Positions 18,001 through 25,794 of a stretch of 63,094 nt of DNA are shown here, piece after piece. The first letter of the stretch is position 1. Every line of letters begins with the position of its first letter. This DNA comes from Myxococcota bacterium (GTDB taxonomy: Bacteria > Myxococcota_A > Polyangia > JAAYKL01), in NCBI GenBank assembly GCA_030065855.1, contig JASJCT010000037.1, forward strand, positions 1 through 63,094, read 5' to 3'. Below the pieces are notes generated by a model, which worked only from the letters and a program-made list of their open reading frames with translations, did no database searches and had not been told where the DNA came from. Both the position numbers and the translations under genes were made by a program.

Positions 18001-18549
18001 GTGGACAAGGTCACGATCATCCCTGGTGGTGAGCGATTCCTCGGCGCAATTGACGATATTCCCGCGGGTGGTACAGCAGATCTCACAGTGACCCAAAGCA
18101 CTGCCGCAACGGTCAATCCAACCGAGCTCGGTCTCTTGGTCTTCACCAACAGCGCACGCACAGGCAATAACGGCGGCGCCACAGCGGAAACAGAAGCCCT
18201 GATTTTCCCAGCGAGTGACATCGATACCGATACCGATACGGATACGGACACGGATACGGATACGGACACGGACACTGATACGGATACGGACACCGATACG
18301 GATACGGATACGGACACCGATACGGATACGGATACGGATACGGACACCGATACGGACACCGATACGGACACCGATACGGACACCGATACGGACACCGATA
18401 CGGACACCGACACCGACACCGATACCGATACCGATACGGACACCGACACTGATCCCGCGGATGACGATGACGATGACGGATGTGGATGCAGGCAACCTGG
18501 CTATGCGCGAACCCCGTCGCTCCTAAAAGCGATCGTATCGCTTTTCTAA
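15025..18549 (+). CDS. surface subtilisin-like serine protease with PA domain, Asp-Thr linker and CGCR tail
   Basis: 1174 residues. A lipoprotein signal ends LSLGC (Cys22). An inhibitor-I9-like prodomain (about 60-155) precedes the S8 catalytic domain: Asp184 in AVLDTGID, His253 in GHGSHVA, Asn347 in ASAGNGS and Ser578 in GTSGAAP (GTSMAAP is usual). A protease-associated (PA) domain is inserted at about 380-530 (DGQIVLVDRGACRFDEKI). Residues 640-1060 look like Ig/fibronectin-type beta domains. Residues 1067-1143 are an Asp-Thr linker, then DDDDDGCGCR and a short end SLLKAIVSLF resembling MYXO-CTERM. Likely a secreted or surface-tethered degradative protease. Confidence 0.9.
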   Translation: MSVLRRSISKTPLLLLCLSLGCQSNTDEEEAYISQEKQSLSQDERPIVQQIPAPVQGRLKTAAVLHQSLVQKSGFQKVSVRLAADPIAKGPHAVEAEQDAFLDRMMPQLGDAKIIGRVKRVLNAIFLFVDAKHLPKIANDPAVHRISPVGNYKINLEETVPYIGAQTVQNLGHDGTGVTVAVLDTGIDYTHANIGGTGDTADYEAAIADLTEAPDDNAYFPTAKVVGGYDFVGTLDSNGLTTPDPDPIDLQGHGSHVAHIIAGVKMGEGENGVAPGASLYAITVCSATGGCPGEAIIMGLEYAVNLEVDIINMSLGADYGQPFDDDSTMAVNNATAHGILVVASAGNGSDKPFKIGTPAAADSALAVAQTHVPSAAFQYMTVTSPEASAGDYLAAWFAWSGELSSAMSGTVWYGDTDAKKLGCSIEVTDTDTTTDTDTEPVFESPFDENELDGQIVLVDRGACRFDEKIKNIEDAGGVLGIIGLVTPELPFAGGGDPIVTIPGFMISQAAGDILRAGNAEVTFTPGNGLPLVGSMVSSSSRGPRFDNIAIKPEIGAPGASVSAVVGTGTEISAFGGTSGAAPMVSGAAALLKQVWDDREVALTPRQLKQLLISTAETSIETDPTSGDDVAPITRIGGGEVRADRAVAAVVDIRVDGQDGGGGLSFGFEDIAEATVELTKTIQLTNLSDEVPVWYNVSSEFRFEADETTGAVSIEIATPDTESYVFLSPSETAEVTVTMTIDGTKLAGNVLNSGTMGADPAALTTAEYDGYLVFDSVFDAHDMHIPWHILPRQSALVTPETDEIIFGGEDQVTIEFSNTGVGTAQNAVYSLLAVSPDIEEGGEGEQSPTPDIRAFGVTTIPVDATTCTSEFLMIFAINTWERQTHLLPVRPIIEVDINQDATVDYELFSGDISILSTGQLNTIDDGRQISFAYDIANASVGAFYFAEHATLTANTSLYYCGEQIGLAAADLGTKSIDVTLSIHDFYFGGPGDAVDKVTIIPGGERFLGAIDDIPAGGTADLTVTQSTAATVNPTELGLLVFTNSARTGNNGGATAETEALIFPASDIDTDTDTDTDTDTDTDTDTDTDTDTDTDTDTDTDTDTDTDTDTDTDTDTDTDTDTDTDTDTDTDTDTDTDTDTDTDTDPADDDDDDGCGCRQPGYARTPSLLKAIVSLF
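18223..18453 (+). repeat. Asp-Thr codon repeat tract
   Basis: About 38 DT dipeptides encoded by GATACG/GACACC hexamers arranged in 12-18-bp higher-order units, suggesting recent slippage or unequal crossover. Confidence 0.9.
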
Positions 18550-18733
18550 TTCCTACCCGATAACGCCACCCAACCCCCACAGGTAAGCCAAGCCAAAAAG
18601 ATAGTGGCGCAGGCTGAATTGCAATTGCATATCAATGGACTTTATTTTAATAATAGTAAAGGATTATAGTGGGGGTTGATTGATTACGCCCAATAATAGT
18701 GCGCATATGGGATGCGCAATTTAAGGAGAGGAA

Positions 18734-20638
18734 ATGATGAGATTGAAGAGAACTACGTATGTAACCCGGGGCATTGCTATTTTTGTATTCGTGCTATGTG
18801 GAATAAGCGCAAGTGTGGCGGCTGATGCAGGACTGGTTCGGATTACTCCTGACGGGGATGCGCTCGTGAGCGAGGGGGTTCGCATTGTTCATATCTCCGG
18901 GGATCAAACCCATGAACCCATCCCCTTGGCAGCTGATACCCTGGTCGTGATCAGCCTTAAGGACAATCCGTCGACCGGGTATGGGTGGTACCTGGCCTCT
19001 AAGAGCGAAACCGTAACTGTCTTGGGACAGGAGCATATCTCGCGGTTTGCCCCAGACCACATGGTAGGCGTGCCCGGCACTGTTCGCATCTATGTGGCCG
19101 GTAAGGGATTGGGCCGTGACACCATTGATTTGGTATATCGCAGATACCACGAGCGTGACCCCGCGGATGCGCGATCATTTCATTTTATATCGGACGGTGC
19201 ATTTCGCGGACAGTTTACACTTCCCCCAAAAGCGAAGCCCGCGCTTTACGCTTCAGGGTCAACCCGCTCCCAGCTGCCCGAGCAATGGGACTGGCGGGAC
19301 GAAGCCAGTGTGTCACCTGTAAAGAACCAGGCCTCGTGCGGCAGTTGCTGGGCATTTGCCACCGTCGGGGCAATGGAAGGCGCCATGTTGGCAATGGGTG
19401 AGCAGGAGTACGATTTTTCCGAGCAGTATCTCGTATCTTGTAACATGGAGGAATGGGGGTGCGACGGTGGATCAGTTGCCCACGACTACCACTGGCGGCG
19501 ATTTATTTCTGGTCAGGAAGGACCAGGAACCGTACTGGAAAGCACATTGGCTTATACCGGGACCGACAGTGCATGCAATCCACCCTATGCCAGGACGCAC
19601 CGACTCGATAATTGGCACTATGTGGATTTAGATGCCTATGTTGAAAGCGACGGCATTGCCGATACAGAAAAGATGAAGCAGGCGATCTACGACCACGGTC
19701 CGATATGGGTGGGTGTGACAGCCACGTCATCATTCCAAATGTATTCTGGTGGTGTCTACGAAGGGGAAACTGTGGATCAGATCAACCACGCGGTTGTTCT
19801 GACCGGATGGAATGACGCAGAGAGCGCTTGGTATTTAAAGAATTCCTGGGGCGCAAACTGGGGAGAAGAAGGCTACATGCGCATTAAGTACGGCGCCAAT
19901 CTGGTTGGCTACATTGCGAACTATGTGATGTATTCCGGGAATGCTGACATGGATGAAGTCATCGACCCCAACCCGTGGGAAGGGGGAGATATCACACCAG
20001 ATACATCCCTAACCTGCAGCAATGACGATGAATACGAAGAAAACGACGACGTGGGGAGCGCAGCTGCCATCTCGACTGGCGCGTCTACCAAGGCCATTGC
20101 CTGCAGTGACGATGGTGAATTCTTTGAATTTGAATTGGCGCAAAATGACATCGTGGATATCGGCGTGTTTTTCACCCACGCAGAGGATAAGGACATCGAC
20201 CTGCTGCTCTACAACGCAGCCGGTGAGGCAGTTCACCTTGCAGGGTCTGGCAGTGATAATGAATATCTCACATACAAAGCAGATGAGGCGGGCAAGTACA
20301 TTCTTGAAATCATTCCGTATTCAAATGAAACGGTCACATTCAGCGAAGCGCCATATGTCATCTTGCCCCTGGTCGTCGGTGCGACCGACACGGATACTGA
20401 CACGGATAGTGACAGTGACAGCGATAGCGACAGTGACAGCGATAGCGACAGTGACAGCGATAGCGACAGTGACAGCGATAGCGACAGTGACAGCGATAGC
20501 GACAGTGACAGTGACGGCGATGGGGATAGCGATGAGGGCGACGATGGATCGTGTGGTTGCCGTACCACCGGCAAAGCCGACCCGCGGCGCTACAATGGGA
20601 GTGATCTTACGTCAGTACTGACTCAGATACTGTTCTAG
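18734..20638 (+). CDS. papain-family cysteine protease with N-terminal chagasin-like inhibitor domain
   Basis: 634 residues. Signal peptide 1-32 (ending SVAADA). Residues about 45-145 are a chagasin/I42-type cysteine protease inhibitor domain: the hallmark NPSTGYGW begins at Asn78, with a GxxG-like middle loop and [15 protein letters not shown] near the end. Residues 175-400 are a C1A papain domain with Cys205 in ASCGSCWAF, His352 in [10 protein letters not shown] and Asn370 in [13 protein letters not shown]. No I29 propeptide is visible. Residues 430-545 look like a bacterial pre-peptidase C-terminal (PPC) domain starting DDEYEENDD. An Asp-Ser linker and a CGCR tail follow. AAGGAGAG precedes the ATG. 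The inhibitor domain may hold the enzyme latent until cleavage. Confidence 0.88.
20387..20535 (+). repeat. Asp-Ser codon repeat tract with 18-bp unit
   Basis: The unit AGTGACAGCGATAGCGAC repeats almost perfectly several times from about 20410 to 20510, more uniform than the other tracts, so it is probably the youngest expansion. Confidence 0.9.
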
Positions 20639-20672
20639 AATAACTCATTACAAGCAGCGTTGGTTAAGATCC

Positions 20673-21149
20673 CTATTCTTCGGGGTGACAGTAATCAACA
20701 CCATCGAAATCTTGGCAGGTCTGGTTTGGCGGGCACTCCGCATCAGAGATGCAACTCAGTGCACAGTACATATCGCCGCCGGTTTCTAGTTCTAGTTCGC
20801 ATACGCCTTCGGCGTCATATTCGGTCGTACAATCTGCATCGCCCTGGCACGGTTTTGCACAGAATCCCAGCGATGCCCCAGTAATTATCGCCGCGCATGG
20901 AGAGTCGTCGTCACAAGGATCAGACGTACAGGTACAGGGATACGCAGAATTCTCAGGGCAGGCGCTGGTATCAGTGTCGGTGTCGGTATCAGTGTCAGAG
21001 TCTGAGTCTGCGTCCGAATCCGAGTCTGAGTCCGAATCCGAATCTGAGTCCGAATCAGAACCACAAGCACAGTCGTCACCGCACCCAACCGGCAGCGTTC
21101 CAATGAGCAACCCAACTAATGCCAAAATCAAACTAATTTTCGTTTTCAT
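20673..21149 (-). CDS. cysteine-rich lipoprotein with Asp-Ser/Asp-Thr linker
   Basis: 158 residues. Lipoprotein signal ending LPVGC (Cys23), then CACGS and a DS/DT linker (residues 31-61). The C-terminal domain has about 14 cysteines (CTCTSDPCDDDSPC, GFCAKPCQGDADC, YCALSCISDAECPPNQTC). It is a paralogue of the lipoprotein at 10021-10725 with the same cysteine order and a shorter linker. It converges on the papain-like gene, 34 bp apart, with no visible terminator between. The AT-rich 159 bp upstream should hold its promoter. Confidence 0.8.
   Translation of the reverse strand: MKTKISLILALVGLLIGTLPVGCGDDCACGSDSDSDSDSDSDSDSDADSDSDTDTDTDTDTSACPENSAYPCTCTSDPCDDDSPCAAIITGASLGFCAKPCQGDADCTTEYDAEGVCELELETGGDMYCALSCISDAECPPNQTCQDFDGVDYCHPEE
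20968..21060 (-). repeat. Asp-Ser/Asp-Thr codon repeat tract
   Basis: Six-base periodic DNA in the lipoprotein gene at 20673-21149; DS first, DT second, as in the gene at 10021. Confidence 0.85.
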
Positions 21150-21308
21150 CTTTGGTCTCCTTTCTAGGCAATGTTAGCGTATCATAATGAAAGCCTATTT
21201 ATTTGTCTCGCGAAATATGAAATCAGAGCATGCTACTTTATTGGTAAAATGGTATATGTATAATTTTGTAGTATTATAGGAATTATAGTCAGCAGTGGCG
21301 CCCAACCA

Positions 21309-23165
21309 TTACTGGGATTCAGATATGCATGGATGCTCAACCCGCGTCACTGCAACACCCCATGTCCCTGGCCCCATGTGCACGGCTGAGGTTGCCGAGA
21401 GTGGTGAGGACAGTATTTCACAGTCGCCTCCCAACTCAGTTTTGAGGTGCTCGACCACGCGGCCAGCCCACTTTTTATTATCGGTATATTCGACCATTAC
21501 CAGGAACGTGCCCCTGCCTGGGTGGGTTTTTATCCTTTTTGATATTTCAGCGAGGGCTGCAGTGTGATTGCGCACTTTGGCGTGGGTTATGGCGCCGCTA
21601 TCCCCATGTCCGACAATCGGCTTTACTGACAGCGCGCCTGCGAGTGCCGCCTTTATCCTGCCGATACGTCCTGTCCGCGCCAGGTGCTTGAGGTCGTCGA
21701 TAACGAGATATTCTCGGCAGATTCTCACCTGATGTGCAAGGTAGGTTTTTATTTCTTCCAGGTCCATGCCCCACTCTGCGCAACGGGCAGCGACTAAGCA
21801 GATGAGCCCCTGTTGTCCTGAGGCAGCTTGAGTGTCGATGATTGCAATGCGATCCTTTTTCGGGTGTGTATCCGCTATTTTGCGAACCGTATTTTGAGTG
21901 CCGGTATAGGCATTCCCCACGGCGACGTAGATCAGGTGTTCACAGCCAGCGGTCATGGCGTCTAAAAAGTCCCTGACTTCTGCTGGAGAGCATTGGGCGG
22001 TCTTGTAAAGATGGCCCTGCCGCATTCTCTTAAACAGGAGATCCCTGTTCAGATCCCTGTCCCGAACCATCTCTCCTTGGACACTGACGTAGTTTTCGAT
22101 TTGATGGATGTCGTGAGGGCGTCCAATTGTTTCGGTAAGAGACATGGAAGAGTCACCGATGACCCGTATTTTTTTTGCCAGAAGGGGTTGTGGGATACCC
22201 GGGGCTGGCCTTTGAACGAGCCCACGCGCCATATCGTCCACTGTGATATCGATGATGTGTCCCAGATCCCCTGCAGCCTTTTGAACAGCATCCAGATCAT
22301 TGGTGTGCACGTGGAGTTTCATCAGGGTATTGCTCCTCGCCACATCCACGGATGCGCCGTACTTACAAAAGACGTCAGCTAAATTATCTGGTGTATGGCC
22401 GCCGGTCTCTAAAAGGATATTCACACAGAACTTGAATGCGGTATCATCCCTCCCGGCCGCATTTGAAATGGCCGGCAACATTGCATCTGAGATCTTGCCA
22501 ATGGCTGCCTGGTCCTTTCCTGAGATGCGCGCATTTATTTTTTCTATCGCCCCTGTGTTGCTTGCTATCGCAGGGAGGACAAGCATGAGTCCTGAGGCGA
22601 AAATCGAAAACCCAAGGGCGCCTGCATCTACAACTCCAGCCCGCTTGAGCGTGGGGTTTAGCCTTTCGGTCTGAGTCACTGTGTGGGCCAGGTGCTGTTC
22701 AATCCCCCTATGGTCTTCTAGGTTGTCACATCGATCTAGGGTGGTCAGATACTCGGCCAACTGAGAAATGACCGTGAGGATGGTCCCCTCAACAGGAGAG
22801 GACACGGCGTAATAGGCGTTCTTTTCCGCCTGGACAGCAGCCAGGGCGATACTCTTCAGCGTGAGGTTACCAGTGGTTTCAACCGAAGCAAAGAACGCCG
22901 TCAAAAATTGGGAAAAGATTACGCCAGAGTTACCCCGTGCATCCCGAATGATCTGGTGTCCAATGAGGTCAAACAGACCATCAAAAGAGACAGGAAGATG
23001 GGATTCGAGGATCCCCATGGTCGACGATAGGGTGTGACGCATATTGTCACCGGTATCTGCGTCAGCCACAGGGAACACATTAATGCGATTTAAAAGTGGC
23101 GCGCGATACTTGAGGTCGGTGGCGCCCGCCAGAAACGCCATTGATAGAATAGTTTGATCGATCAT
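21309..23165 (-). CDS. fatty acid kinase fusion: DhaL/DAK2 (FakA-like) plus DegV (FakB-like)
   Basis: 618 residues combining two proteins that are separate in Firmicutes. Residues 1-200 are a DhaL/DAK2 ATP-binding domain (NRINVFPVADADTGDNMRHT; usual form FPVPDGDTGTNM), followed by a FakA-like middle domain (about 205-310). From about 325 to the end is a DegV domain (IRVIGDSSMSLT, YKTAQCSPAEV, GQQGLICLVAARCAEWG, LKHLARTGRIGRIKAALAGAL, KPIVGHGDSG) that binds a fatty acid. FakA phosphorylates the FakB-bound fatty acid to an acyl-phosphate. It overlaps plsY by 4 bp, and PlsY uses acyl-phosphate, so substrate channelling from exogenous fatty acid into phospholipid is a natural reading. Confidence 0.88.
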   Translation of the reverse strand: MIDQTILSMAFLAGATDLKYRAPLLNRINVFPVADADTGDNMRHTLSSTMGILESHLPVSFDGLFDLIGHQIIRDARGNSGVIFSQFLTAFFASVETTGNLTLKSIALAAVQAEKNAYYAVSSPVEGTILTVISQLAEYLTTLDRCDNLEDHRGIEQHLAHTVTQTERLNPTLKRAGVVDAGALGFSIFASGLMLVLPAIASNTGAIEKINARISGKDQAAIGKISDAMLPAISNAAGRDDTAFKFCVNILLETGGHTPDNLADVFCKYGASVDVARSNTLMKLHVHTNDLDAVQKAAGDLGHIIDITVDDMARGLVQRPAPGIPQPLLAKKIRVIGDSSMSLTETIGRPHDIHQIENYVSVQGEMVRDRDLNRDLLFKRMRQGHLYKTAQCSPAEVRDFLDAMTAGCEHLIYVAVGNAYTGTQNTVRKIADTHPKKDRIAIIDTQAASGQQGLICLVAARCAEWGMDLEEIKTYLAHQVRICREYLVIDDLKHLARTGRIGRIKAALAGALSVKPIVGHGDSGAITHAKVRNHTAALAEISKRIKTHPGRGTFLVMVEYTDNKKWAGRVVEHLKTELGGDCEILSSPLSATSAVHMGPGTWGVAVTRVEHPCISESQ

Positions 23166-23788
23166 TTATCTGGCGCTTTGTTGCGGATGGTCAACTTGGG
23201 TTCCTCACCGCGAATTAAGCGGCCCCAATTGGCGCGGTGTGTGATAGCCAGAATAGTGGCAATGCCCATCCCGGCCACAATGGCCATACTATACATACCG
23301 TCGACAATCCAAACCGCTGGCATAAAAGCCAATGCCATTACGAGTGAGCCCACTGAAACGCGGCGGATGATCAGTACAACGATAATAAAGATGCCACCGG
23401 CCATTAGCATGGCAGTAGGGGAAATCCCAAGGAAAATACCCACTGCTGTTGCCACCCCTTTGCCACCCCTGAATTTGTGAAAAATGGGAAAGATATTCCC
23501 GGCCAACAGGGGGAACGCCAGTAAGGGAGCCGTGTCCTTGGGAAGCCACTCACCCAACAACAGAATCGCGGCCGCACTCTTCCCGACATCGGCGATCAGC
23601 ACGGGTACTGCAATCATCGGTCCTGCCCGGCGAAATAAATTCGTCGCTCCTGGATTGCCGCTGCCCACACTGCGAATATCGCGAATGCCAATGCATCGAC
23701 TTACAACAAGCGTCGTATTTATCGATCCGACCAGATACGCCCCAATGGTCGCCCCCGCGATTTGAATAGCTGTCTCATATCCCATCAT
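23162..23788 (-). CDS. plsY: acyl-phosphate:glycerol-3-phosphate acyltransferase
   Basis: Inner-membrane enzyme that transfers acyl from acyl-phosphate to glycerol-3-phosphate, the first acylation of phospholipid synthesis. 208 residues with five or more membrane helices and the three PlsY motifs: GSGNPGATNLFRRAG, HKFRGGKGVATAVG and, near the end, IVAGMGIATILAITHRANWGRLIRGEE. Length is normal. It is upstream of and overlaps the fused fatty acid kinase gene, giving a two-gene lipid operon. An ATG one codon downstream (23785) is equally possible. Confidence 0.93.
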   Translation of the reverse strand: MMGYETAIQIAGATIGAYLVGSINTTLVVSRCIGIRDIRSVGSGNPGATNLFRRAGPMIAVPVLIADVGKSAAAILLLGEWLPKDTAPLLAFPLLAGNIFPIFHKFRGGKGVATAVGIFLGISPTAMLMAGGIFIIVVLIIRRVSVGSLVMALAFMPAVWIVDGMYSMAIVAGMGIATILAITHRANWGRLIRGEEPKLTIRNKAPDK

Positions 23789-23886
23789 GAATACGCAAGA
23801 TAGCGTAAAACAGGTGACAGGAAAATGGGCCTTTCGACCTTAGCGAAAGAGTGCAATTGGGCGCTAAATTTTAGAACGGGTATTGG

Positions 23887-24264
23887 TTAGCCCGTATAGC
23901 TATCGGCACTTTTTATCTTGCCGTCCTTCCATGCACGCCAATGCTCGCCGCAAAATCCCTCGCCTCTAGGGAAGCGGTTTTTCGTGCATCCGGTAAAGGC
24001 GCACTTGGGATAGCTCGTTCTTTTCTTTCTCGGTGTCCGTGTAGCACGCCGAGAAGCAGCCTTGGGCTTGGGACCTGGCTTGGGGCCTGGCCTTCTTAGA
24101 GGGGTTTTAGCAGGGCGTCGTTCGGTAACCGAAACAGCCGGTGTTTCTTCACTTTGGAGGGCGATGAGCTCCTGTAAGGTCGCTCCTTTGATTGCGGATA
24201 CGATTTCCAGAGCAAAGGTTGTCGCCGCCTGTTCAATTGTTTGTTGCAGATCTGTTTTAGGCAT
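23887..24264 (-). CDS. small basic protein with AT-hook-like linker and C4-type C3H motif
   Basis: 125 residues from ATG 24264 (GAGGAGGT site upstream). Residues 1-45 are a helical, probably oligomerising segment (DLQQTIEQAATTFALEIVSAIKG). Residues 55-90 are a Pro/Lys/Arg-rich linker (RRPGPKPGPKPK; RRATRTPRKKR) that looks like AT-hook or histone-tail-like DNA contact. Residues 92-115 hold C-x4-C-x11-C-x2-H (KCAFTGC ... FCGEHW), a plausible zinc site. The layout suggests a nucleoid-associated or regulatory protein, but I do not know the family. It has its own promoter. Confidence 0.65.
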   Translation of the reverse strand: MPKTDLQQTIEQAATTFALEIVSAIKGATLQELIALQSEETPAVSVTERRPAKTPLRRPGPKPGPKPKAASRRATRTPRKKRTSYPKCAFTGCTKNRFPRGEGFCGEHWRAWKDGKIKSADSYTG

Positions 24265-24291
24265 AGTACCTCCTCGCAAAAAACTGAGCCT

Positions 24292-24319
24292 AATATAATG
24301 GAGATTGAATTATTCGCAA
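24292..24319 (-). promoter_or_regulatory. sigma70-like promoter for the basic zinc-finger-like protein
   Basis: Minus-strand TTGCGA (24319-24314) and TATATT (24297-24292), 16 bp apart, about 28 bp before ATG 24264. Confidence 0.45.
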
Positions 24320-24338
24320 GTAATTAACATTAAATTAT

Positions 24339-24351
24339 TGCATTTAATGCA
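24339..24351. promoter_or_regulatory. palindrome TGCATT-T-AATGCA
   Basis: Perfect 13-bp inverted repeat, 20 bp upstream of the minus-strand promoter at 24292-24319, in a 314-bp gap between divergent genes. Could be an operator; the rest of the gap (24352-24578) shows nothing clear. Confidence 0.25.
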
Positions 24352-24578
24352 TTCTATTTTTATGAACCGGGAAAAGAAAGGGGCGTCTGCAGTTTGAAGA
24401 ACAAAAAGAATCATCGATTTTCTTCTGGTAAATATTCTACTAATCCATTCGTCTCTTCTCTATAGATATTATGCGCAGTAGGCAATATGACGCCTTTAGC
24501 GCACTTTTGGCTTGACCGATTCATTGTATTTGAGTGACCATGTTTTAGCATGCTAGGACGACTACTTTACGTTAATTT

Positions 24579-25202
24579 ATGATGACAATTAAACGCCATG
24601 CGGTCCTTGTTCTTTTTCTATTGGCCCCGATCACATATCCCAGTGTGACATCGGCGGCTAGTAAAAGCGGCTCCCCACCTTCACAACTGACAGCTGATTT
24701 TTCCCTAACCCGAACACTCTCCGTACTTTCCGACACCATTGCCTCTTCAGGAACCCTGACCCTCGGTGGCCCTGGCTTGCTCAGATGGAAAACCACATCT
24801 CCCAGCAGGTCCATTCTCGTGATTAATCGGCATGTAGCGTGGATCCACTATCCGGATTTGGGTATTACAAAGAATTTTGAGATCTCTCGAGATCCAGTGA
24901 TGGGTGTTCTATCAAAGCATTTACTCGCATTGACAAGCGGCGATGTCGATTCAATCGCTCGATATTACAGATTAATGAACGCTTCGAAGACGAAAAAACA
25001 CCTCGTTCCCCTTGAGCCCGAAGTGAAGCAGGTTTTCAGGGAAATGTACGTGACAATGGGCGCAGATGGTGTTGCGACCCGTGTTGAACTCATTTCATCC
25101 AATGGAGATATATCTGTTATCGTATTTAGCAATATCCGTATTAATCCCCGAATTCCCAGAGAATTGTTTGAAAATCCAGAAAAATACCAGAGATCTCAGT
25201 AG
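24579..25202 (+). CDS. LolA-like outer-membrane lipoprotein carrier protein
   Basis: 207 residues with a signal peptide (residues 1-27, ending VTSAAS). The mature part follows the LolA layout: a first strand with QLTADFSLTRTLSVLSDTIASSGTLTLGGPGLLRWKT (read as ADFSxTRxL, then GxLxLxxPGLLRWxT), then WIHYPDLGITKNF, a helix with VLSKHLLALTSGD, and a last strand with RINPRIPRELF resembling the LolA end (NxxIxxxxF). LolA shuttles lipoproteins across the periplasm; divergent LolA-like proteins also serve other envelope pathways. The adenosyltransferase gene follows after 10 bp, probably in the same transcript. Confidence 0.75.
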   Translation: MMTIKRHAVLVLFLLAPITYPSVTSAASKSGSPPSQLTADFSLTRTLSVLSDTIASSGTLTLGGPGLLRWKTTSPSRSILVINRHVAWIHYPDLGITKNFEISRDPVMGVLSKHLLALTSGDVDSIARYYRLMNASKTKKHLVPLEPEVKQVFREMYVTMGADGVATRVELISSNGDISVIVFSNIRINPRIPRELFENPEKYQRSQ

Positions 25203-25212
25203 GAAGGTCAAG

Positions 25213-25788
25213 ATGCCGTCTAACATTTATACCAGGTCAGGCGATAGCGGTACCACATCGCTTTCGGATGGTACCCGAATACCCAAGGACGGGCCCCGGG
25301 TCATGGCCTATGGCGAGATCGATGAGGCCAATTCTTGGATCGGTGTCGCGAGATCCTTTGTGTCTGATGGTGTTTTAGACAGCATACTCGAATTGCTGCA
25401 GCATCGGTTCTACAATTGCTCGTCTCAGCTCGCCACCCCACCCACATCCGGCGTAACGCCCACATCGGTGTCACAGCCAGATGTGGATTTTCTAGAACTG
25501 TCCATTGACATGCTCGATGAAAAAACCGGGAAACTGACCGGATTCATCGTTCCCGGTGGAACGCGGGCAGCGGGGTTCCTTCATGTGGCGCGAACCGTAT
25601 GTCGCAGGGCAGAGCGACGGATATGGGCCCTGGCCCGGACCGAAGAGGTGGATGCGCTGCTTGTGAAATTCATTAATCGGTCCTCGGATCTTCTCTTTTG
25701 TACAGCGCGTTACGCCAATTTTATCGAGGCTAGTGGTGATGTGCTGTGGGATAAGGATCTGCCGATCCCTTCAATTGAGATAGATTGA
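25213..25788 (+). CDS. pduO: PduO-type cob(I)alamin adenosyltransferase
   Basis: Transfers adenosyl from ATP to cob(I)alamin to make coenzyme B12. 191 residues from ATG 25213, with AGGAAGG at 25201-25207; longer in-frame starts would lie inside the LolA-like gene. Family signatures are present: IYTRSGDSGTTSLSDGTRI at the N-terminal ATP loop, VMAYGEIDEANSWIGVAR, IVPGGTRAAGFLHVARTVCRRAERR, and INRSSDLLFCTARYAN. It suggests B12-dependent metabolism in the organism; no B12 enzyme of that type is in this window. Confidence 0.93.
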   Translation: MPSNIYTRSGDSGTTSLSDGTRIPKDGPRVMAYGEIDEANSWIGVARSFVSDGVLDSILELLQHRFYNCSSQLATPPTSGVTPTSVSQPDVDFLELSIDMLDEKTGKLTGFIVPGGTRAAGFLHVARTVCRRAERRIWALARTEEVDALLVKFINRSSDLLFCTARYANFIEASGDVLWDKDLPIPSIEID

Positions 25789-25794
25789 TCGCCG

